Below are positions 41,901 through 53,900 of a stretch of 64,000 nucleotides of DNA, in pieces. Location of the stretch: NCBI RefSeq assembly GCF_002443255.2, contig NW_019211454.1, forward strand, positions 37,359,877 through 37,423,876. The letters are read 5' to 3'. Within the stretch, counting starts at the first letter, position 1. The number at the start of each line of letters is the position of its first letter. Source of the stretch: Varroa destructor (lineage: Eukaryota; Arthropoda; Arachnida; Mesostigmata; Varroidae). The position numbers and the translations under genes are program-made. The notes under the pieces are model-generated. The model saw nothing but the letters and a program-made list of their open reading frames with translations. It was not told where the DNA came from and did not search any database.

Positions 41901-44900
41901 CAAATTCTAGGAAATGAAAACGACAAGTTTTTTATCATACTAACATGTGTTTGTTAATTTGCATTTTTTTTTTGTTATTTGCGAAGCTCTCAAAGAAAAC
42001 GGTCAACAGCACAGACCTTTCAATGGAGTATCGTCGTCTTTTTGAAATACTTAAGTCCGCTACGGGTCGAACAGCTCTCGAAGCAGCCATGTGGTTTGTT
42101 GCTTCGGCCCAAAAGGGCATTTTCGACTTTTCGTTCAGTTCACTGAATGAAACGTTCAGTTACCACTGCGCGATACCAAGTACTGAGGTTACAAGGCTGG
42201 CATGCCACAACGAAACGCAAGCCATTGTACGCCACTTACTGACCCGAAATACAACGATAGCGGATGTTCCCGAGATGACCACGGAGGAGGCTGCAAAGAA
42301 CCTGTTTGCCCTACTCCACAGAATCGACAAAACAGCCGCTCTGAATTTAATGGATGCTTTCGAACATGAGGCAACTAAATACCAAAATAGGATTCTCCAT
42401 GGGTAGGCTTGTTTAAATGAATGGCCTTAGGCACTTGTATGCTCTAGTTTGTGCTGAACCAAATTGTTTCTTGGTGTAAATTTTTATGATAGGTTGAGTC
42501 CTGCTATAAGTTAGGGTATTACTTGCACTCTTATTAGTTCTAAGTCGTGACTTCATTTGGTAATTATCGGCGTACTAGCTACAAACATTTCGCGTTGCAA
42601 TTCGTGTTCAGGTTAACAAACATTTTTTCGTAATGTTTCTAGGCTGGGACGTGTGATAATGTCTTCATTGTGGTGGACGCCGCTTCCAACGAAGTTTTCG
42701 GGTCTGATTGATTTCGCCTCTATGCTCAACCAGATAATCGAAGCTCTGCCATCGACAAATGTGACCAAATTTTTTATCGACGATTTTGCCTCCGCTTCGG
42801 CGAACTTTTCACAGTTACCCGTTTCTGATAGTCGGCCTCTGATCAAGTTCTTGATCAGAAATCTCGTCCCCATTTGGGCCGGTTCGCACAAGTCTGAAAC
42901 AATTCTACTGAATTTTTGGAATAGCCAGGATCTACTCGCTAAAGCTATGTATGTATCTAGCCTTACAGCAGAAACTTGCCACGTAAATTTTTTTTAACGT
43001 ATTGGCGATCCTGGCCAAGTCTCTATAACATCTTAAATTTTATAAGAAGCTTATTTCTTATACTATATCTACTAGGTGTTTTCCTTACCGCAAGCACCAA
43101 AAATAACAACGTTGTGAGATATAACCATAATATATTGATTGCTATTACAACGCTCTTCAGATATCCAACTACAGCTTGTGCGGAAAACGGTTCTATAGGA
43201 GAAATGCTGGACCGATTGGAGTCGCCAGTAAAGATGGTATGTGCGATACCACGGACCGGTTTACAGGAAGCTTATCGTCATTTGATGAACGTTGTGCTTC
43301 CCGTAATAGCCGCAAATGCTACCAAACGGAGGGATATTTGTCTACCAAAACTCTGGATTGAGGTAAAAGTGTTTCTTTTATAACGTGTCTAGTCAGCCGG
43401 TCTGTGTATTAGCAAGAGTTTCATAATGCCTCTGGGCTACTCGCAGTGTCTATAACCAAACTTGATGATAAGTCACAACAGATTGAATGAATTGTATGGG
43501 ATCCCAATTGGCAAGACATAGTCTTCCCAGTCCTAACACGGTGACACCAGTGAGTACCTCGAGCTTAATGTTTATTCTGTTCTTCGGTTGGCTACTGATT
43601 TCAGCTGGCGAGTTGGTCCCGTGTGAGTACAACGCAAGCTGAGCTTATCTTCAAGTGCGCGACAGATTTACGTTACTCTCAAACCACTAAAGAGGCGGTC
43701 CATATAGCACGCACGACGTCTCACTTAAGCAAGCTCGCGTCGAAATTTTCCAAGTACGTGATGATTCTGGTAGTAAACGCTCATGCTAATTAGTTTTTTT
43801 TTTATTTTTACCAAATTTATATGCGTAGAAACTGTATAGCCCAACAAAATTTTGCCCATGTCTGTGCGAATAAGTCGCTAATTGCCCTTAACAACAGATT
43901 CTCTAGTACGTAACATTAAACATTATCTGTTCGTGAAATAAGAACTGTGTTCTATAGAAGAAATTCACGGCTAACCACATAGGAACATGGGCTCGCATGA
44001 GAATATTGTAGCTATAGTGTCGATAAGTATCAACGCGTCTAATCGTTCCATGTTTGTTTTTTAGGCTCCAGAAAACCTTGAAAACAGGTATGTCGCTTGA
44101 TGCTCTGGCCAGCCAACTTCCTTACATTGCACGCTTTGAGAACATCGTCAAGGACCGCAGTCTTCTGGAACAGTTTACTGCTGATGACCGTACAAAGGAG
44201 ATCGTCATTAATTTTCGATGGGTATGCCACTATAATTAGTTATACTCATTAATAGGTTATTAGTGGCATCAAGAGCCTTGAACAGATGCTTAAGGTGATA
44301 CGAGTTCAAATTATGGTTTTTTTTATAACGCACCTCTTTTATGACGAACTGTAAAAATAAATCCACTCTTATTTTATTTTTGCGTTCCGACGTACTTTAA
44401 AATATTTTTGTATTGGGTATTTGTTGCTCATTTTGATTAAGTTAAAAATAGTTAAAGCATAAGTTTGAATTTTTCAACGTATTTTCCAGTTGTCACATCA
44501 TCGGTCACCATCTCGTATAAAGCGTCTATTTTGTAGAAACTCGAAAAGCGCATTCATCCTATTTCCCGAAGAAGTATATCCGAAGTGAGTTGGTCATACA
44601 AAATAATTAGATTTGACGGCACATTATACAACAAACGATGTAAGCAACCAGATATAGTAGACACGTCAAAGTCTAGCTTCTATAAAGGCCACAGGCGTGA
44701 AGACTGATGACGTTTCGTAAATGGAGAAGTGGAAAAAGTGGACCGTAACTGCCAGTCGTGAGGATGGTTTTTGCGTTTCAATTTATCAGTATCAGTTTTT
44801 TGTGTAACAGTAGCTCAGATACTGATTTGGTTGTAAAGAGCGAATCATCACTATAATCACGTTTTTTTTAAAACAAACTCCACGGATGAGCTAATTCAAC

Positions 44901-47900
44901 GAATTTTCATTCACAGGAGCTTCTGCAATGATCATTTCGTGCACAAATTTATCGACGCCATAGATTTCCACAGACTACATTCAGAGGTATACTCATCTGT
45001 CTGCTAAGACGCGTATACTTGAATCATTCATTTAATACAATACAACTCCTTAGACATAGTAAATATATTCTGTGTTTAATTTTCTAGTATATTCTATCAT
45101 GATGCGATTTGTTTTAGATGCCTGTGTCGCAGAACAAAAGCCTTTTCTCCGGAACCTGGCTTCGTCCATTGCTGCGACCCCAGATTATGGCCGCGATAGA
45201 AAGCATTGCTCGGTACGCACTGCCATTCATTCAGCTTGCTGAGGAACCGCTTAGTCTGGACACTGCCACTGCACTCCTGGTTTCCCTCAAGGAAAGGGAG
45301 CTTGAGGAGCTGTATCAAGCGTTCGAACACCTAGAAGGTCCAGTTAATGAGGCGTTCGGCGGAAGTGAGACAGATGCACTTGTGCACGCGCTTCGCCGGG
45401 CTATGGGCGCTATCGCTCAAATGGCATCGACAGGACTTTTCGATGTCCGCTTCAAAGTGTCCGAGGTTCTAAACGATCCTGAGTCAGCTAAAAAAGCAAT
45501 TATGGACGCGCTCGGTACTAGCGCCTACTTTGTCGATTTCATTTTAGGGATGAAGTTTGACATTTCAAGCTTTCTTGTTGATCTGCATACCCGTAAACTA
45601 ACGTTCGTTAACGTTGTCAGCGATCTCACGCTACTCAAGAGGGCATTTGGCATGTCACCCACGTCGACGGTGTTTGATAAATATTCGAAAGTACTAAAAC
45701 AAGCTGTTGATAAACTAGGTTAGACACTGGTGCCTACTTTATATTATAGAGTGTAATATATATATATATATATATGTATGTACGTGTTATATAAGGTCAA
45801 GTCATTAACAGACCAGTTGAGATTCTTTTTAACACCACTTGAATTTGGCAACATCATTCTGGTCGCTACATGCAAAAAGCAAACCATATGTTTTAGGTCG
45901 TAAAGGCCGAACGATCATTTACCATGATATTTTGCTGAACATAACACTACATTCTGCGAGCCAAAGTTCTTACATTTCCAAAACATACTTGATCCTAAGA
46001 GTGCGAGAATGTATATTTCTTTAAAGGCATACCACCCAATCCGCTGGTGACAGTTGCCCAACAAAAGTTGCTCAAAAACGTGGTTGATGTTCTTCTCGAG
46101 AAAGCCCTTCGGAAGAACGATCTGGGTTGGGATCACTTAGTCGCAATATTTTCGGCATTCACTTCGGCCCCAGATGTAATCCGCGATGCAGAGACCCGCT
46201 TCGCAGTCATTAAGGACATCGTTGGAATTGAGACTATCAAGGGTCTTGCGAATCTTAACGTCTCCTCTAATGGGGTGCGGGTTCTTGCCCATCCAGTCGC
46301 GTTGAAGCTTATAGGAAAGCTCGTGTGCGGTCGTCCTCTTCGCGCCTTGGAACAGGAGTTCAAAATTCTACAGCCCTCGAACAAGGAGCCACAGCTTAAT
46401 GAGATGGACATCGAAGAGCTTCCAGATGGTTTCTGCAGAACTGGATATGAACAGGTTATGCGATTAACGGGAGGCCCTATTATTTGGGGATTTCTCAAGC
46501 CAATCCTTCGAGGAAAACTGCTTTATGCTCCTGACACGGAAGAAGCGAAACTTATTGTCTCCGAAGTTAACAAAACATTTCAATCGGTGCGTTCTTTGGA
46601 TAAATTAACCACACTTAATCCAAGTTTGAATCCGAAATACTTACACAGAACATGTCCGCACTAAAAGTTCTGTAATTCAACTCAGATAGAGAATATCAAA
46701 GATAATCTATCAGATATGGAACGTTATTAGGGCCTGCCAATCTGTGTGCAAATCTGTACCAAATTATCGCTCTCATTTCAGATTGAAACTTTTCGTGATC
46801 GCTTATATGAGTGGGGCGATGCGTCAAATGGTCTCAAGATGATATTGGGCCGAAAAGACGCAATCACCAATGTGAAGGATGCTTTATTCTCTTCAGTATT
46901 AGAACCCATAATGAAGAAAATCCTACCTGACGGGATGACTGCTGAAGCATTTGACTTCCGAAGAGTCGAAGAAGAGGTTTGACCTATATAACTTGTGTAC
47001 ATCTAAAGCTGAGTGATTGATACCCATGAATTGGTAGATAGTCCTTGTATAGCTGTACAATCTATTGTGCATATTTATTAGGCCATCATTATTATTATCG
47101 ATGACATCGGCAAGCATGGACTTGACTTCCTCTTGTTATACTACTGAATACTTATTTTTGCTTTGCAATTAATTTTCGCAGGTTGGAGATGCCGGTGGTT
47201 TAGTTGACATGTTGCAACTTGTGGCAAAAATTTCTTATTGCTTCACACTCGACCGCTTCCAAGGAGTTGACACAGAAGCTGAACTGGAGGTGTTGGCGCC
47301 GCAAATGACGCGCCGCAAGGAGTTTATCGCGGCAGTTGTATTTGATGGTTTTCAAGAAAAGATTAAGAAACGCATTCAGGAGCCATTTGGTAACTCTAAA
47401 CTAAAACCAGCTGGCCGAACTAAGCGAGGTTTTTGGGAAATGATCGGTTTCGTCGATGACAACAGTGAAGCGCGGCTCCCTCACGAGATCAGCTACAAAA
47501 TCCGTATGGATATCGATAATGTCCCACTGACACATAGGCTCAAAGACCTTTTTTGGAAGCCTGGTGCAAAAGCCGATTTCTTCGAGGACATGCGATATCA
47601 ACGTGGCTTCTCTCAAATGCAGCAAATTATTGATTCGGCTATCCTCTCCGTTCTTCGACGAGAGCATCGAAATACAACGACGACAATAACAGAAGAAGTT
47701 CCACTGTTACCGCCATTATTTGTTCAACAGTTTCCCTACCCGTGCTACGAAAACGACACTACTGGACATTTGCTTAAATCAGTCGTACCAATGGCATGTC
47801 TATTGTCATGGCTGTTCTCTGTGGCGTTCTTAATCCGTCAACGGGTACTCGACCGGGAGCAGCACCTACAGGAAGTGTTAGCTGTAATGGGCTTGAAGCC

Positions 47901-50900
47901 GTGGGTGGATGTGACTGCCTGGGTGAGCATTTTCTATAAATTATTTCATTATAATTTTTAAAAAAACAAGTAATCCACTAACGATAATTGTCATTGGTAA
48001 ACTAGACTAAATTTCCTCTCCACTAGTGGACCTGTACTTGATTTTAGGATAGCTTCGGACGTTTTTCTATATCGAATTTTCCAAATTCTATTACATGGTT
48101 AGCTCTGTTAGAATTAAACAGCAATATTCTAAGCATACGAGGTAAAATCAAAATGGTAGGAGTATGTGTTTGTGCGTGTGTTTCAGGTTCTCCTTTCAGG
48201 ATCAATATTTTTCTTCATAGTTCTCGTGACGACATTGTTGGTATCCTTCATACTGCCCAACTCAAATTTCTGGCTCCTTTTCATATTCTACCTCGCTTTC
48301 GCCATGTCTATATTGAGCTTCTGCTACCTCATATCGAATCTACTGCAGAGTAATGCCACCCTGGCTGCTCTCACAGGTAAGTTACATATGGGGTCTTCTG
48401 ATTCCACATGGTGTTTGACCAGGCCGATCGATTCACAGCGCGGTGCAGAAATCCCAGTTACGTATATACATATAGGGCATATGAACGACATCCTATACGG
48501 GGCGTTTTAATGCATTATTTCTACATTCTCACTTACAGGCACTTTACTATATATGATTTCGTTTATACCTTTCATCGTGACGTTAACATCCGAATCAGTA
48601 CTCCCACTGGGAACAAAGTTGCTGTTGTGCATATCCATGAGTTCGGCGTTCTGTTACGGCTCTCTCTATATAACCAGGTAACTTGAAGTTATCCGACACA
48701 GCGTTTCTATGAGCGAGTTTCACGGATTCGATCTAGCAAAACAATGGTTTGCTTGTTACGTTGTGTTAAATCTAATGGCCATAATTTGCGTCTAGGTTCG
48801 AACAACAAACACTTGGTCTCACGTGGAAGACGGCATTTTCCAGCCCTTTAGCAGGAGATCACATGCATTTCATGTACGTTCCCCCAGACCTTTATCTTCC
48901 TTATCATATTTATGTTTTTAGGATTGGTGACCTTTGGACCATTTGTATGATAAAAATAACTCATGTTGTGGAAACGATAGTCGTTTAGGATCAAGCATTT
49001 AGAAGACAATATAAATGCAAGGCCAAAAGCATTCTAACAAAGGTACTACAACAAAATGTTACAGGTACGCTCTGGGTATGCTAAATTTGTGTACAATTAT
49101 CTACTCCCTATTCGGCTGGTATTGCGGTTACGTCTTTTGTAGTAACCCTATTCTACGAAAAAAATGGTACTTTATATTCCAGTATGAATTCTTCTTTGGC
49201 GACCAGTCTGATGGAGGTAAGCATGCTATAACAAAATAGCATTTTTTGAATTTGAAAGTGCTTCATCTTTCTGAAAGCACCGAAGACCCTTAGCGTAGAT
49301 AAATATTACCGATAGTCCAATATCGCTAATGTTGAATCACTGTACAGGAGTTGTACTCGACGACAACATTATGAAGCAACGTTCAAGTATTGCTTTGGTT
49401 ATTTCTTATGCATATGTTCGTTCTAGGGGACACGATGTACATCGATAATAAGGCGGACGGTGTAACAATCTCAGACCTTGTCGTTCGCTTTGACTCTGGG
49501 AACACTGCCGTCAATGGACTTACGTTAAACCTGCGTGATGGTGAAATTACCTCGTTGCTAGGCCAAAACGGTGCAGGAAAGACGACAACGATTCGAGTAC
49601 GTTTAACGAGGCATTCAATTGTTGCATTTCTAGTTTTGAAAGCAGAATAGCATAAAGTTTTTACTTGAGGCCGTCTTCATGTCACTTAAGAATTTTTGTC
49701 GTATTACAGGTACTAACCGGCCAGTGTCGTGCAACGGGAGGGCGCGTTCAGGCCTATGGAATTGATAGCCGTAATCTGAGAGATCTTCGACGCTTGATCG
49801 GCTATTGTCCTCAATACAACACACTGTTTGACAAGCTAACTATTAGAGAACACTTTCAGTTCTTTGCTAGACTAAAATGCTCCGGCTTCGCTTCAGAGGA
49901 ACAGATCGAAGGTGAAGTTTCGACCATGCTTCATATGATGGATTTAACGCACTTGCAGAATCGGTTATCATGCGAGTTAAGCGGAGGCCTACAACGAAGA
50001 CTTTGTGTTGGTTTGTCATTTATTGGCGGGTCGAAGCTAATCATTCTTGACGAGCCCACCAGTAGCGTTGATCCTGTCGCCCGGAGACAAATCTGGGACC
50101 TCGTACTGAAGTACCGGAAGCGGCGAACAATTCTTCTAACAACCCACCACATGGATGAGGCCGATATTCTTTCAGATCAAGTGGCTATCATCCACAGAGG
50201 CAATCTGCTCTGTGAGGGGTCGCCAATTACACTAAAGACACGTTTCGGCTGTGGCTACCAGCTGGCCATTAACCGAAATTCCGGCAGAGGTTCGGATTCG
50301 GGCCTGTCGGCTAGCGACGTCAGTTTAACTTCGAATAATTTCTCCGTCGATCTCATTGATGACATACGAGAGTTCGTTCCCAGCGCCCTCATTGCTAGCG
50401 ACGAGGCTGATCAAATGGTTATTAACTTACCGCATCGCTCAGAGCAGGGAATAGTGTATGATTTCGCAGGATTATTTGAAAAACTTGACACGACAACTTT
50501 ACTAGGCTATCACGGTTTCAGCAGCTATCGTGTAACGAGCACTACACTCGAAGACGCTTTCCTTAACTTGTGCTCCGACAGTAGCGTGAACTGTCCTACC
50601 GGTTTTCAAATCAGTCAGGAATTTGAATCTGCTGGTTCGGACGGGTCGGCGTCTCCGGTGTGGGACTCAGCTTCGACAAACTCGCTCTATCTCACGTCTA
50701 ACGATCGCATACGCGGCTCTCGCCTTCTGCTGACGCAACTGCAGGCGTTGCTTTATAAACGCTTTATGCACTCAGTAAGCAAACGATCTGAATATATGTA
50801 TGTATATGACATGGAAATGCATGTTTGTTGTCGTAGCGATTTAATTTTATTTGTATGCTATTGATCTGCGTCTTCGTCTCCTTTTAATATGATTACCGCG

Positions 50901-53900
50901 GCAGACGGCTATCTTAAATATTGAAATATCTACGAATGGCTCCTATTTACTTATGGAATGCTTGCTGTACTTTGACTGTGATTGGATTTACGTTAGTATT
51001 AAAAAAATTCCTACAAACTATCATTTTGCACTTCCAGATTCACAATTGGAAAGTGTTGTTTTCGTCTGTAGTAATGCCGTGTCTGTTCATTGCGTTGGCC
51101 ATGGGTATCACCTCCTTGAAGCCAGACAACATCAAAGAACCCTCGCTTGAGCTGCATATGAATTTGTACGGCAGGCCGGCCTTATCGGTACTCAGCGGTC
51201 AGGCAGGACTGCCTCTCATGAAGGAACTTCTTGGGGAGAACATAGTACGGCTTGATGGTCGCATGAATGTATTGCCACAAGATGGTTTCTGCCCCGCTGT
51301 GGATTGGGCCTGGAAGACCTTAGATTGGAGTTCCATTAACACGTTTGACGCTTTTAACAGTTCGCAAGTACTGTTCGCCCTTGATCCTTCTAAGGTGGAA
51401 CTTACTGACTACCTTTTAGCTACCTATGCAGAATTTGCCGACAAACGGTACGGAGGCTGGTCGCTAAACCGGGAACACATAAAGATTTGGTATGACAATA
51501 CTGCCCATCACGCATTGCCAATCTATCAAAACCAAATAACAAACGCGTTTCTAAGAAAACACTACAACAATTATACCATACGCGTGTCTAACCATCCGCT
51601 TCATCTTACCCAAGAACAACTTGGTCGGGAGACATTGTGAGTATGAACGTTGGATCTTCTTTTGACATTTTGCTTGAGGAGCTAGGATCAGCTAATTTAT
51701 CAAAACCGAAAATGTGCCTGGCACCGTTTCATAAATCCACATGTTTGACATACCCTTCGCGAACTTGAGTCGTAATGTATTGGTGCATTGATAGGATGTT
51801 TCAAGGGCGTATCTCCCGTAGCAACTAATAAGGTGATAAACATTGCAGCCTGAGTAGACTAGCCGATCTGGGCGTTGCATTGGTCATCCTTGTCGGATTG
51901 GGCTTCATTCCTGCGTCAGCCGTCATCTACGTCGTTCAAGAGCGTGCCCGAGAGGAAAAAACGGTGCAACACTGTTCGGGTGTCGCCAAACCAACATACT
52001 GGGTATCGGTGTATCTGTGGGATCTGATTGTTTTGCTGATATGTATTGCACTGTGTACAATCGTCATTCAGATGTTTGCTATCCCAATCTACGTCGGTCG
52101 TTCGAATTTTGCAGCCTTTATACTGCTGCTTTTCCTATTCGGATTCTCTTCATTGCCACTTACTCAGATTGCCTCACATCTATTCAACGAACCCTCGATC
52201 GCATTTATGGTGTGTATACTGGAACGGGTGACAGGGACGTTCTGTAGAGGGAGTTTAGTATCATTGTGGGCATATAGTTTACCTAGCCCATACGTTAACC
52301 TTCATTGTACATCTAGTTAGTACAAATGCTGCGCAATAGTGCATCAATGATATAGATAGTATGCTCGCGCTACCTTACGTCAACTCTGTATGTACGAACA
52401 CCTAGTGTAATTTCTTCCTTAACATTCAACAGGTTACATACTGCCTGAACCTGTTCTTTGGACTGTCAATTTTCCTCGTGCTTCTTCTGTGCCAAGCCAC
52501 TACCTTCGACGTCGCCCACTTATTGGGTCTCTGCGTTCCACAATACGCGTTTATTCAGGGCATTCTTGTACTCTTCAAGAACCATATTACCGCTGACATC
52601 TATGACATATTCGACCAAGACGTCTATGAAGATCCCCTCCACCTTCTTTCGGCGAATTACTGGATGATGTTGGCTGTTGGAATTGTATGTTTCGGTATCA
52701 ACGTCCTGATTGATTGTAACGTTTTCTCAATGGCGAGATTTCGCCGACGGAACGAGCTCGTCCTCCCTCAAGACGAGGACGCCGATGTGATCATGGAACG
52801 TAAACGAGTTATATCGGCCATAGGCGAAGACATTTTATCACTGGTTAATCTCAGTAAAGATTACAAGTCTTTCGGTGAGTTTAGCGGTCTTTCTCGAAAA
52901 GCGATCGACTTAATGTGTTTAATATTTCTATCATTTTTTTTTTTACATAAACGGATATAACTTCTCATGTATCACAGAAGGACAATATTTAAGTATTCGT
53001 AGAGGCTTCTATATTTCTAGGAAAAAGTATATCATATTGATTTTGCTCTTAGGTCTATCCAAGCCTCAACGTGCGGTGGACAATGTCTCGTTTGGAATTG
53101 GAAAAGGCGTCTGCTTTGGATTAGTAGGGCTGAACGGTGCTGGCAAAACCACCCTTTTTAAAATACTTACGGGTCATATCCAGCCGACATCGGGACGTGC
53201 CTTCCTCAAAGAGAAAAGTGGAACATACCGTACACTTGCGGAATTGAATAACCACGTTGGATATTGTCCGCAGAGCGATGCGGTCGACGACCTACTTACT
53301 CCAAAACAGCAGCTTACCATTTACGCTCAGCTAAAAGGTATACCAAGCCCTGATGTAGACGAAGTTGTCCTTAAAGCGCTCACCATATTCCGTTTACAAG
53401 ACTTCGCAGATAGGCCGTGCGTGGCGCTAAGTCGAGGTACCCGGCGGAAAGTATGCACAGCCATGGCATTCCTTGGAGACCCGCAGCTAGTGCTTCTCGA
53501 TGAACCCACTACGGGCATGGACCCAGTTACGCGCCGTTTGCTATGGAACAGCGTGCACAAATGCGTCGATTCCGGAAGGCAAGTCTTTGTTTGCACAATG
53601 GATATATTTCGTAGGACTGTTAAATACTGAATAGTTCCACAGTACGCGTACATACACGCGTAGTAACAGAAAAGTGAAAATGTAACGATAAGACTTTTTT
53701 GCTCGCAGATCAGTATTGTTAACATCACACAGTATGGAAGAGTGTGACGCATTATGCCATCGTCTCGGAATTATGGCTCATGGCAGGCTTCGCTGTATTG
53801 GCTATCCAGACGCTCTCAAATATAGGTGAGTTTCCCACATTCTAAAAGGAGGCGTATCATGCTATATCTCTTTGCCATATTGCGTAATTCTGCTGTATCT

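Noticed and set aside
42948..42952. Alternative donor for ABCA exon 14 four bases downstream
   Set aside because: It changes the phase and puts exon 15 out of frame; the donor after 42948 keeps [10 protein letters not shown] in frame.
36534..46976. Exons 4-22 as a separate gene lying between ABCA halves
   Set aside because: Phases are continuous on both sides, there is no stop or start break, and exon 21 carries the standard ABCA pre-TM2 motif.
53579..53630. ABCA ending at the TGA at 53628-53630 as a truncated protein
   Set aside because: Exons 34-36 continue the family sequence exactly ([14 protein letters not shown]) once the GC-AG intron is removed.
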